A stretch of DNA of 10,381 bases from Candidatus Methanolliviera sp. GoM_asphalt (GCA_902158745.1 CABGHH010000042.1:1-10381), one strand, 5' to 3'. Shown: positions 1-6,176, numbered from the stretch's first letter. Notes: generated by a model from the letters alone, not told the origin. Made by a program: numbers and translations.

Positions 1-2
1 GG

Positions 3-143
3 CTTACGCTTATAGGAACAGTTCCGGAGGATAAGAACATAAGAGCGTTTGATTTGGTAGGGAAGCCGATAATCGAACTGCCTGAGGATTCTAAAGCGGT
101 TGTTGCGGTGAAGGAGATATTTGAGCGGGTTTGTGAAGGTTAA
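3..143 (+). CDS. C-terminal end of a CooC/MinD-like P-loop ATPase (partial)
   Basis: An open frame runs in from the left edge and ends at TAA 141-143, giving 46 residues. The segment GTVPEDKNIRAFDLVGKPII followed by ELPEDSKAVVAVKEI has the typical C-terminal pattern of CooC/MinD/ArsA-type nucleotide-binding proteins: a small strand ending in Gly-x-(V/I)-Pro, an acidic pair, D-(L)-x-G-K-P, then L-P-(E/D)-D-S and a final amphipathic helix. In this family CooC-type ATPases help load nickel into CO dehydrogenase, while others act in cofactor assembly or protein positioning. The P-loop lies outside the window, so the exact subfamily cannot be decided. No CO dehydrogenase gene is visible here. Confidence 0.6.
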   Translation, partial: LTLIGTVPEDKNIRAFDLVGKPIIELPEDSKAVVAVKEIFERVCEG

Positions 144-226
144 AAGATTTAGGGTAAAAGTTAAATGTCATAAAGCGGCGTGTTAACTGCTGGAGTTTGT
201 AAGAAGAGAGGAAGGGGGAGATGGAG

Positions 227-397
227 ATGATTAAAGAAATCTCAGAATGTGAGGAAAGAACATTCACTTGTTCTTATTGTGATGGAGAAGGTTTAGTAGG
301 AACAGGTTGGTATCCAGATAAAGAGGTAATAGTATATATGGGCTCTAAACACGAATGCAGTCAATGTAAAGGCACAGTTGCCAGTTATTTCTTATAA
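227..397 (+). CDS. Small four-cysteine, probably zinc-binding protein
   Basis: A short ORF ends at TAA 395-397. Two ATGs are possible, at 221 and 227. I choose 227 because the purine-rich ribosome site GGGGGAG (214-220) lies six bases before it but directly abuts 221. The product is 56 residues with two knuckles, CSYCDGEG and CSQCKGTV, about 27 residues apart. This is the C-x2-C-x-G-x-(G) pattern of DnaJ-type cysteine-rich domains and related small zinc ribbons, so it probably binds one zinc ion. It is too short to be a J-protein and has no J domain. It follows the ATPase gene by about 80 bases on the same strand and could be co-transcribed. No specific function is recognised. Confidence 0.45.
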   Translation: MIKEISECEERTFTCSYCDGEGLVGTGWYPDKEVIVYMGSKHECSQCKGTVASYFL

Positions 398-438
398 CCT
401 GTTTTCCAATCTGGTGAAATCCAATCGTCTTTTCAAAA

Positions 439-1253
439 CTATGGCGTCATTATGGGGTTGGAAAAGTTGAGTTTGGAAACCCAAGTTTCAACTGAGTATC
501 CATCTTCAAGCAAGTCTATGAATTCTTTCAGAAGATTTGTTCTTTTAGTGTCGGAGTGTATCAGTTCTTTGCGTACGTACGGTCTTATCAGCTCTCTTGC
601 TCTATGGATCTCTTCATGCGTGACGTCCTGCATCTCTCGAATAAAGTCTTTCACGTCCGAGAGCATCTCCTTCACATAAGTTTCATTCTCCAAATTCGAA
701 AAAATTGCCGTTAGCGCACCATATTGAGCCATTTCATTCGTTGTTCTTGTTCTTCCGGTTCGTCTTCGTATGTGCATTCTACTCCATCTGTGGCTGCGTT
801 CTTCAATGTTGTTGTCGCGCATAATTTCCACTACATTACCTGAGTTGTCTTTCACTTCCGCGAAAAGTTCGTTTGCGTGTTGTCTACAGTTTTTCGTTAT
901 TTGTCTTGCTGCCTGGAGGAGCTCTCCTCCACTGGCTTCTCCTTCTTTATCGATATCCGTCAGGGTCGTCTCCATATCATCTTTCATTTTTTGAGCTTTT
1001 GTGGGGGCTGCCGCGCTTCCATTTTGACTTAAGTGTCTGCCAACTCTCAGAGTTGTCCGCACTTTTTCAAACCAGCCCCATATTTCTTTAATGTTGGCAT
1101 ATTGGGTGTTGACGATTGTATTGCTAGTAATGACATCTAATTTCTTAGAGAACTCCGTGATTTCGCAGATATCAAGGTTATGGGACGTGTTTCACACCAG
1201 GATTCTTCTGTTCATGTTTTTTATCTCTAAAATTCTGTTCATGATTTCGAGGT
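439..1253 (-). pseudogene. Broken conserved-looking gene of unknown function, 5' end lost at IS fragment
   Basis: The minus strand is open from GTG 1062 to TAG 441-439 (207 residues). The same frame stays open upstream to 1191, encoding protein-like sequence (SNTIVNTQYANIKEIWGWFE), then meets TGA at 1194-1192. Beyond the TGA it again reads sensibly (NRILEIKNMNRRILV) up to 1253, exactly where an IS1634 remnant begins. The simplest reading is one gene with a nonsense mutation and a 5' end removed by the IS. The protein is charged and helical. The middle has a very basic patch, SHRWSRMHIRRRTGR, then TTNEMAQYGALTAIFSNLEN and a run of acidic/basic helices. The basic patch suggests nucleic-acid binding. 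I do not recognise the family; a mobile-element protein is possible but unproven. Confidence 0.5.
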
Positions 1254-1427
1254 AGGGTAGAACGAGTGGAACTCGCGTTTGGTAATGAAATAAAGACGTT
1301 ATACCTCAATGTAACGAAGGCGATAACGGATACTTTGAGGGGAATTGGCATGAAAGAGATACTTAAAGAGGAAACGCGCCTCGCAGATTGTCTAAAAATA
1401 TAGGTGGCACATCTTCGCTAAACAGGT
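1254..1427 (+). mobile_element. Orphan right end of an IS1634-family element
   Basis: These 174 bases align without gaps to 6016-6189, the right end of the complete IS copy in this window, with about six mismatches. They encode the last ~48 residues of the transposase (from VERVELAFGNEIKTLYLN to LADCLKI, stop TAG), followed by the terminal repeat AGGTGGCACATCT and the outer bases TCGCTAAACAGGT. The left ~90% of the element is missing. The fragment abuts a truncated gene on its left and an N-terminally shortened nuclease gene on its right, so it marks the scar of a past insertion followed by deletion. The shared end at CAGGT also fixes the right boundary of the IS. Confidence 0.9.
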
Positions 1428-1445
1428 AATGATAATCTTTGTTGG

Positions 1446-1940
1446 ATGCGTGAAGATTCGGGATGGGTCTTTGGGATTAAAGAGTTAGAAAAAGGAAAAA
1501 TAAGAAGGGGACTTGTTAAAAATGTGCATGATGGGGATACGATAGATATTTCTTTTGGGATTTACGGTATTCGGAGGATAAGATTAGTTGGAGTTAATAC
1601 TCCTGAACTTGGAACTCAAGGAGGAGAAGAGGCAAAAGAGTTCGTTAATAAAACATGCTTATTGGAAGTGATTGAGCTTGATGTAGATGATAAAAAGCAA
1701 TATGATCCTTATTGCAGGATATTGGCTGTTATTTACATGAATAGCACAAATCTAAATAAGGAGCTGTTAAGGAAAGAATATGCTGAGATTATACATATTC
1801 CGCCTTCTGAGTTTAATCCTTCTGAGTGGAAAGCAGATTGTACTCCCACGCCAATTCCAACGCTTCCATCAACACCTACACCAACGCTTGGTTTTGATTT
1901 TTTGTTCGCTATAATTGGGATATTGGCTCTTATGGGATAG
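1446..1940 (+). CDS. Staphylococcal-nuclease (SNase/TNase) domain protein with C-terminal hydrophobic anchor
   Basis: The 164-residue product has an SNase-like OB fold at about residues 18-118. VKNVHDGDTIDI opens the domain, IRLVGVNTPE carries Arg46 and Glu54, and YCRILAVIY carries Arg91, matching the catalytic Arg35, Glu43 and Arg87 of staphylococcal nuclease. It should be a calcium-dependent nuclease of DNA and RNA. Residues 132-147 form a Thr/Pro stalk, followed by LGFDFLFAIIGILALMG. This resembles archaeal PGF-CTERM sorting tails, except that it stops without the final arginines. No signal peptide is visible, and the frame opens only at 1422, inside the IS fragment, so the N-terminus was probably lost at insertion. 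ATG 1446 is the first usable start; no clear ribosome site precedes it. It converges on the DNase I gene 61 bases away. Confidence 0.85.
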   Translation: MREDSGWVFGIKELEKGKIRRGLVKNVHDGDTIDISFGIYGIRRIRLVGVNTPELGTQGGEEAKEFVNKTCLLEVIELDVDDKKQYDPYCRILAVIYMNSTNLNKELLRKEYAEIIHIPPSEFNPSEWKADCTPTPIPTLPSTPTPTLGFDFLFAIIGILALMG

Positions 1941-2001
1941 ATTAGAATATTATGGTTGTCCTAAAACATTTAATTCTCACTTTGCATATCTTCCGTCTTT
2001 T

Positions 2002-3489
2002 CTAATCATCATCTGCTAAATCTGTTCTAAATTTCGCATAGATTGGGTAGTGATCAGAAACATTCCAAACCAAGTTTTCATCACTAATTCCATATTCGGT
2101 ATCAAAATAGAAAACGGCTGCACTACCGCTCACATACTCATGATTTAATGTGGCATTCATCATAACCATTCTGTCGTAAGTCCAATCGGTCCTAACCATC
2201 GTATCCATATCATTGGTGATAACCCAACGAAATTTAGGAGCTTTAAATGGATTCGTATTCGTATCTTCATCGAAATAGTCACCATCAGCATTAAAGTCGC
2301 CCAAAACAATAATGTCCGTTTCATTGGGATTCGTAGCTAAAATTGAATCTACAACATCCGTAAGATGGCTTATTTCGGAATATGTTATAGTACCTTTATG
2401 ATCCGGTTTAGTATGAATTCCTACCAGGGTAAAGTCAAAATTTCCACCTCTGAAAGAGGCGATATATGGCTCTCTATGGAACGGGTCAGTACCTGCGGGT
2501 TCTGGATAGGTGTAAGGCGTGTCGGTCAGTTCAACAGTCTGTGTGTTGTAAATGTAAGCATACTGTTCTTTACTGGTAGTGCGCCCTAACCGTTCACTCA
2601 CAACATAATCATACTCTGAGTTGTCGGAGTTTACGGTATTGACCAGCGCTGGAAGCGCAGTTTGTGATTTATCTCTGATTTCTTGTATAGCGATGACATC
2701 ATAGGTACGAATAATTTTTCCAAGCACATCCATGACTTCCGGCTTGGACGCTTTGCTTTTTCCGAATACCTGTATGTTGAATGCACCAATCCGGAGTGTT
2801 CCCTCATCATGAGTTAGTCTTATTGCAGGTATCCCGTCTTTATATCTTTTTCCATTTACATCTACGAACTCTGTGCAGTTTATCCATCCATTAGCAGTTT
2901 GCAGTGCATCCGTATGACAAATCTGCGGATAAGAGCCAGTGTGGATGGTGTAGTTGTATTCATGGTCTTCTATTAGCGTGAGATAAGGAGCACCAGTTAC
3001 GCTATGGATTGTTATATTAGGATAGTCGCCATGGTATCCGTTCCATGTCCCGTTTGCTATTAAATTGTCACTTTCATAGAACTCGATGGACTCGGTATGC
3101 CCTCCCGTTCCAGAGCATGGATAAGTGTAAAGCTTGGATACCGTAAGGGTTTGATTTGGCGTAATCGTTCCTTTATGCGTGCCGAAGATGCTTGGGTAAG
3201 TGCCGGGACCTGTGTCAAAAATATGAGATATTGATATCTCTGTTGTGAAAGTCATATCGGATCCGTAATCGGTGCCTACACCGCTTGATGCTACTGCTCT
3301 GAAGTGGTAAGTGGTATCATCATCCAAGCCCGATATACTCGCACTAAATGAGCCTGCTAATGATTTTGACTGTTCAGGTGTGGAATAGCCATAAGAAGGG
3401 GTTTTTCCGTATTCAAACCATACCTCACAATCAATATAACCCGGGTGTTTTTTTTCTGTAGGCGCTCCTGTTTTTTTTGAGGTCGCCAT
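2002..3489 (-). CDS. DNase I-family secreted endonuclease, main body (reading frame separated from its signal peptide by a frame break)
   Basis: This 495-codon frame is the 3' part of a gene starting at 3799. The ATG at 3489 is an internal codon. Residues ~20-84 form a Fn3-like domain ending GLDDDTTYHFRAVASSG...FTTE. Residues ~96-225 form an extracellular domain with GTYPSIFGTHKGTITPN and PAIRL. Residues 231-488 are a DNase I fold. Its motifs follow mammalian DNase I in order: AFNIQVFG (Asn238), IQEIRD (Glu270), YVVSERLGR, REP, IHTKP (His359), LGDFNAD (Asp398, Asn400), WTYDRM, SGSAAVFYFD and SDHYP (Asp479, His480). It should cut double-stranded DNA outside the cell using Mg/Ca. Eight N-x-S/T sequons (residues 112, 146, 158, 179, 204, 389, 445, 476) fit an exported archaeal glycoprotein. 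No C-terminal anchor is present. Confidence 0.9.
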   Translation of the reverse strand: MATSKKTGAPTEKKHPGYIDCEVWFEYGKTPSYGYSTPEQSKSLAGSFSASISGLDDDTTYHFRAVASSGVGTDYGSDMTFTTEISISHIFDTGPGTYPSIFGTHKGTITPNQTLTVSKLYTYPCSGTGGHTESIEFYESDNLIANGTWNGYHGDYPNITIHSVTGAPYLTLIEDHEYNYTIHTGSYPQICHTDALQTANGWINCTEFVDVNGKRYKDGIPAIRLTHDEGTLRIGAFNIQVFGKSKASKPEVMDVLGKIIRTYDVIAIQEIRDKSQTALPALVNTVNSDNSEYDYVVSERLGRTTSKEQYAYIYNTQTVELTDTPYTYPEPAGTDPFHREPYIASFRGGNFDFTLVGIHTKPDHKGTITYSEISHLTDVVDSILATNPNETDIIVLGDFNADGDYFDEDTNTNPFKAPKFRWVITNDMDTMVRTDWTYDRMVMMNATLNHEYVSGSAAVFYFDTEYGISDENLVWNVSDHYPIYAKFRTDLADDD

Positions 3490-3799
3490 TTAGCGTTGCT
3501 GATGTAGTAGTAACTTTCGTTGCAGCGTTAGTTGTAACTGTTGGAGTGATGTACTCCCCACACACTGCCCAACAAGGAACACACGTTGCCGAGAGAGAAG
3601 TTCCATCACCGCAACGATAACCAATACCCCCATGAGAACATTGGTACCAATCAGCCCCTCCATGATGAGAACAACATCCACTACACGCCCCCCCTGCTCC
3701 TACATCTTCAATTGCCGCAAAGAAAAACAACGAGGCGAGTATTAAAGCAATCAAAGCAGTTAGTTTTAACTTCACGATTTTTTGATTGTGGTCAATCAT
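3431..3799 (-). CDS. N-terminal part of the secreted DNase I gene: signal peptide and Cys-rich segment
   Basis: Translation starts at ATG 3799-3797 and ends at an out-of-frame TGA after 122 codons. Residues 1-36 are a classic Sec signal: a basic start with KIVKLKLTA, a hydrophobic core LIALILASLFFFAA, and a small-residue cleavage region VGAGGA. A cysteine-rich segment follows, CSGCCSHHGG...QCSHGG...RCGDGT...TCVPCWAVC, with eight cysteines, seen N-terminally in various secreted nucleases and surface proteins. Next comes the first strand of the Fn3-like domain, PTVTTNAATKVTTTSATLNG. Removing one A from the A8 tract (minus strand, 3478-3471) joins this frame to the 495-codon frame and gives one protein of about 598 residues. 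A TATA box about 28 bases upstream suggests a leaderless mRNA. Confidence 0.85.
   Translation of the reverse strand: MIDHNQKIVKLKLTALIALILASLFFFAAIEDVGAGGACSGCCSHHGGADWYQCSHGGIGYRCGDGTSLSATCVPCWAVCGEYITPTVTTNAATKVTTTSATLNGDLKKNRSAYRKKTPGLY
3448..3478 (-). repeat. Two A8 homopolymer tracts at the frame break
   Basis: On the coding (minus) strand there are two runs of eight A, at 3478-3471 and 3455-3448, 15 bases apart. The 5' and 3' halves of the DNase gene are offset by one base here: 1798 bases from start to stop is 3n+1. Loss of one A in either tract restores one continuous frame. This could be true phase variation, transcriptional slippage, a fixed mutation or an assembly error. Confidence 0.85.
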
Positions 3800-3823
3800 A
3801 ATGGTTGTTCATAAGATTGACCG

Positions 3824-3831
3824 TATATAAA
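3824..3831 (-). promoter_or_regulatory. TATA box for the DNase gene
   Basis: The minus strand reads TTTATATA, centred about 28 bases before the ATG at 3799. The purine-rich stretch just upstream (CGAAAAA) could serve as the TFB recognition element. The spacing predicts transcription starting at or next to the start codon, that is a leaderless mRNA. Confidence 0.6.
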
Positions 3832-3844
3832 TTTTTCGAAAAAT
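3831..3844. promoter_or_regulatory. Perfect 14-bp palindrome between divergent promoters, candidate operator
   Basis: ATTTTTCGAAAAAT is identical to its reverse complement. It lies between the TATA box of the DNase gene (3824-3831) and that of the wHTH gene (3861-3870), covering the position where TFB would bind for the DNase promoter. A dimeric regulator bound here could block one or both promoters. The neighbouring wHTH protein is the natural candidate, but this is inference. AT-rich palindromes also arise by chance. Confidence 0.4.
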
Positions 3845-3860
3845 ATCTCTTAACGATACA

Positions 3861-3870
3861 TATTTAATAA
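3861..3870 (+). promoter_or_regulatory. TATA box for the wHTH gene
   Basis: TATTTAATAA is centred about 29 bases before ATG 3895, the spacing expected for a leaderless archaeal transcript. It is too close to the alternative GTG at 3871 to drive a start there, and this supports ATG 3895 as the true start. Confidence 0.5.
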
Positions 3871-3894
3871 GTGTCACAACAAAATGCAATTAAC

Positions 3895-4116
3895 ATGGAT
3901 GAGATTGAAACCAATATCCTAAGATACCTCATAAGAGAGGATTGGCCCGTTACAACAGAAATGGTTGCTAAAGAAGTAGGTGTAGCATGGAATACTGCTC
4001 AAGTTCATCTGTGGAAGTTAGTAAGTCAAGGTTTAGTCAAAGGGAAAAGAGTAGGCAGGCAGAACCAGTGGATGGCCACTGACGGAGGTAAAAAACTTTT
4101 AATGCGGTCTCCTTGA
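3895..4116 (+). CDS. Small winged-helix DNA-binding protein
   Basis: The product is 73 residues from ATG 3895; an upstream GTG at 3871 would add eight residues but lies almost on the TATA box. The sequence is a compact winged helix. Helix 1 is DEIETNILRYLIREDW, and helix 2 is TTEMVAKEVGV. The recognition helix is WNTAQVHLWKLVSQG, and the wing is LVKGKRVGRQNQWMATDGG. This pattern is common in archaeal MarR/ArsR-like or IclR-type single-domain regulators. There is no ligand-binding domain and no cysteine for metal sensing. It is divergent from the secreted DNase gene with about 95 bases between start codons. A role in controlling that gene or its own expression is inferred from position only. 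Confidence 0.75.
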   Translation: MDEIETNILRYLIREDWPVTTEMVAKEVGVAWNTAQVHLWKLVSQGLVKGKRVGRQNQWMATDGGKKLLMRSP

Positions 4117-4208
4117 ACGAAATACTGCTTTGGAAAAGAGAAAGAGAGGACGCATCTAAGTTTCTCCTGCAAAATGTATTAGATAAAATCTTAGAGAGAT
4201 TAATTTAG
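4113..4208 (+). CDS. Possible 31-codon ORF overlapping the wHTH stop
   Basis: TTG at 4113 overlaps the TGA of the wHTH gene (TTGA) and opens a frame to TAG 4206-4208. It encodes an amphipathic, charged peptide beginning NEILLWKREREDASKF and ending LDKILERLI. It could be a translationally coupled small protein, a C-terminal extension separated by a frameshift, or chance. No ribosome site is well placed. Confidence 0.2.
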   Translation: MNEILLWKREREDASKFLLQNVLDKILERLI

Positions 4209-4270
4209 CATTTATGTTAGTGAGTTGTGAAGAGGCAGTGTTAAATTGAGCCAGTGGAGGATATAACTTC

Positions 4271-4279
4271 TTTTTTTTT
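4271..4279 (+). terminator. Oligo-T tract, likely terminator of the wHTH transcript
   Basis: Nine T in a row, flanked by CTTC on each side, lie 155 bases after the wHTH stop and 36 bases before the IS. Archaeal RNA polymerase terminates on T-rich non-template tracts without needing a hairpin, and none is seen here. Confidence 0.35.
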
Positions 4280-4328
4280 CTTCTCCCCTAGGACAATCCT
4301 TGAGTAGTCTTTAGACCTGGACAGAATT

Positions 4329-4344
4329 AGATGTGCCACCTACA
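4329..4344 (+). repeat. Left terminal inverted repeat of the IS1634 element (core)
   Basis: AGATGTGCCACCTACA is the exact reverse complement of 6161-6176. A weaker match continues outward to ACCTG at 4315. Confidence 0.85.
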
Positions 4345-4430
4345 CATTATCAAATGCATGCTTAAATCCCCTTCTTATGCAATATTGGAGCTAATAAGCT
4401 CATTATTTGGGAGATTTTTCAACGGTGAAG

Positions 4431-4438
4431 TTTATATA
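4431..4438 (+). promoter_or_regulatory. TATA box of the IS1634 transposase gene
   Basis: TTTATATA, preceded by a purine-rich GTGAAG that fits a TFB recognition element, is centred about 27 bases before ATG 4462. It predicts a leaderless transposase mRNA starting at or very near the ATG. Confidence 0.6.
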
Positions 4439-4444
4439 GATGTA

Positions 4445-4458
4445 GGTGTTATAACACC
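4445..4458. promoter_or_regulatory. Perfect palindrome just before the transposase start
   Basis: GGTGTTATAACACC equals its own reverse complement and ends three bases before ATG 4462, between the TATA box and the start. It could be a repressor site. In read-through transcripts from outside it could also form a hairpin that hides the start, a known way for IS elements to limit expression. Both roles are inference. Confidence 0.45.
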
Positions 4459-4461
4459 CAC

Positions 4462-6165
4462 ATGGCAATCAAACGGCACAAGAGGGGCAATCGTGTATAC
4501 TTGGCAGAGTACAAATCCATAAGGCAAGGAAAAAAGGTTATTAGCAAATTCATACGCTATATTGGTCCCGAAGATAAACTATCAACAACTGAAAAACCGC
4601 GCAAACGGGTCTTGGATCGCTTAAATCTCTCCAGCTCATATAGGGCGGGAGATGTCCGCTTATTATGGGCGATTGCACAGAATCTTGATTTTATACCCAT
4701 AATAGACAGAATATGCTGCGAAAATTCACACATTGAAGGCGTATCTCCGGGAAAATTGCTGACCATCTGGGCGATCAACAGGGTCATCGACCCTGAGAGT
4801 GCCACCCAACTGGAACGCTGGGTACCTACTACGGATCTCCCTTATCTGGTTGGGATTCCGGCTAAGGAATTCACAAAGGATGCGTTTCTCTCAGCACTCG
4901 ATTTTGTATGCATGGATGACCAGGCCAGTGGACGTGTCGCTGATCTGAGTGCCGAACTGGACGATGCACTCTACCAAAAATGGCGCCATGACCATCCTCT
5001 TCCCCCGGGAGATAAAGAAACCTTAGCTTACGACCTTACGACCGTGCTATTCTTTGGGGTTAGTTGTCCTCTGGCGGAGTTGGGATACAACCCTGAGAGG
5101 ATTCGCCGTCGCCAGGTGAATCTCGCAGTGTTGGTATCAAAGCAAGATAAACATCCCATTGCGCATTTTGTCTACAATGGAAGCCGTCACAGTGCATCAA
5201 CCGTGAAGAATCTCCTCGCTCGCTTGAACGCCGTCTCCATAGAGCCAGGCACACTGATTTGGGATCGCGGCAATGTATCCAGGAGATACGTGGAAATGGT
5301 GGAAGATATGGGGTGGAAATTGATATGTGGCATACCAAAGACGTCCAAAGAGGCAAAAGAAATCATCAGTATGACCAATGTTCCCATAGGCCCTGATACA
5401 CTTGCCCGCAGCAGTCGAGCCGGCCATATATATGCAATAAAAACGCGGAGTAGATTGTACGGGCGAAAACGTTCGTTAGTCGTTTATACTAACCGGGAAA
5501 GGGGCGTTAAGGATGCTGATGCAAGAAACGAGGCTTTGGCTATCCTTGGCAGGGAACTCGATGAATTGAGTGAGAAGGGGAAGGATTGGTCAGAGAAACG
5601 CCTCCACAGCCAGATAAAATCCATTCTGAACTCGTGGTCCGATTTTATTGATGCGAGGGTGAGTAGAAAAAAGGAGGGGGCACGTATAGTGTGGAGCTAT
5701 AAAACGCAGGAATTGAGGTTGGCGGAGAGCATCGATGGAAAGTGGCTTGTCCTTTCAACTGATGATGCGTTAGATGCCAATGAAGTGGTGAATGAGTACT
5801 TGGAGAAGGATTTCATCGAGAAGGTATTTCGTGTATTGAAGACGCAGGAGGAGGTTGAGCCAGTGCGTCATCGACTTGAGCATCGGGTAAGGGCGTATCT
5901 GTTCGTGTGCATGCTGGCATATCGGCTATTATCTGTGCTTCAGTGGAAGCTGAAAGAAGCTTCGGGCAAGGAGGGCTCGTGGGAAAGTGCAGATACGCTG
6001 TTGCAAGCCCTCGCCAGGGTAGAACGAGTGGAGCTCTCGTTTGGTAATGAAATAAAGACGTTATACCTCAATGTAACGAAGGCGATAACAGATACTTTGA
6101 GGGAAATCGGCATGAAAGAGATACTTAAAGAGGAAACGCGCCTCGCAGATTGTCTAAAAATGTAG
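4462..6165 (+). CDS. IS1634-family DDE transposase, full length
   Basis: The 567-residue product matches the IS1634 group of the IS4-like DDE transposases. The N-terminus (IKRHKRGNRVYLAEYKSIRQ...ISKFIRYIGPED) is the basic strand-rich start typical of this family. Likely catalytic residues are Asp191 in AYDLTT, Asp268 in LIWDRGNVS and Glu453 in FIEKVFRVLKT. The last lies in the usual C-terminal context with VRHRLEHRVRAYLFVCMLAY. A long insertion with IVWSYKTQELRLAESIDGKW sits between D2 and E, as expected for the family. All motifs are intact and there are no frame breaks, so the protein may be active. It cuts and pastes the element through the terminal repeats at 4329 and 6176. A leaderless start at ATG 4462 is supported by the TATA spacing. 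Confidence 0.92.
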   Translation: MAIKRHKRGNRVYLAEYKSIRQGKKVISKFIRYIGPEDKLSTTEKPRKRVLDRLNLSSSYRAGDVRLLWAIAQNLDFIPIIDRICCENSHIEGVSPGKLLTIWAINRVIDPESATQLERWVPTTDLPYLVGIPAKEFTKDAFLSALDFVCMDDQASGRVADLSAELDDALYQKWRHDHPLPPGDKETLAYDLTTVLFFGVSCPLAELGYNPERIRRRQVNLAVLVSKQDKHPIAHFVYNGSRHSASTVKNLLARLNAVSIEPGTLIWDRGNVSRRYVEMVEDMGWKLICGIPKTSKEAKEIISMTNVPIGPDTLARSSRAGHIYAIKTRSRLYGRKRSLVVYTNRERGVKDADARNEALAILGRELDELSEKGKDWSEKRLHSQIKSILNSWSDFIDARVSRKKEGARIVWSYKTQELRLAESIDGKWLVLSTDDALDANEVVNEYLEKDFIEKVFRVLKTQEEVEPVRHRLEHRVRAYLFVCMLAYRLLSVLQWKLKEASGKEGSWESADTLLQALARVERVELSFGNEIKTLYLNVTKAITDTLREIGMKEILKEETRLADCLKM

Positions 6166-6176
6166 GTGGCACATCT
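6161..6176 (-). repeat. Right terminal inverted repeat of the IS1634 element (core)
   Basis: TGTAGGTGGCACATCT is the reverse complement of 4329-4344. It overlaps the last codons and stop of the transposase gene. The outer bases run to CAGGT at 6189 and are shared with the orphan end at 1427. Confidence 0.85.

Noticed and set aside
1192..1194. In-frame TGA as selenocysteine
   Set aside because: The gene is also cut off at its 5' end, and nothing suggests a redox site; a nonsense mutation explains it better.
1938..1940. TAG of the SNase gene as a pyrrolysine codon extending the anchor
   Set aside because: Read-through adds only seven residues (IRILWLS) without the expected arginine tail, and no pyrrolysine genes are visible.
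4331..4522. Plus-strand ORF of 63 codons at the left end of the IS1634 element
   Set aside because: It covers the terminal repeat and promoter and runs out of frame into the transposase; it has no protein-like features.
4804..5427. Several minus-strand ORFs under the IS1634 transposase
   Set aside because: They are shadows of a strongly coding plus-strand frame and have no domain-like sequence.
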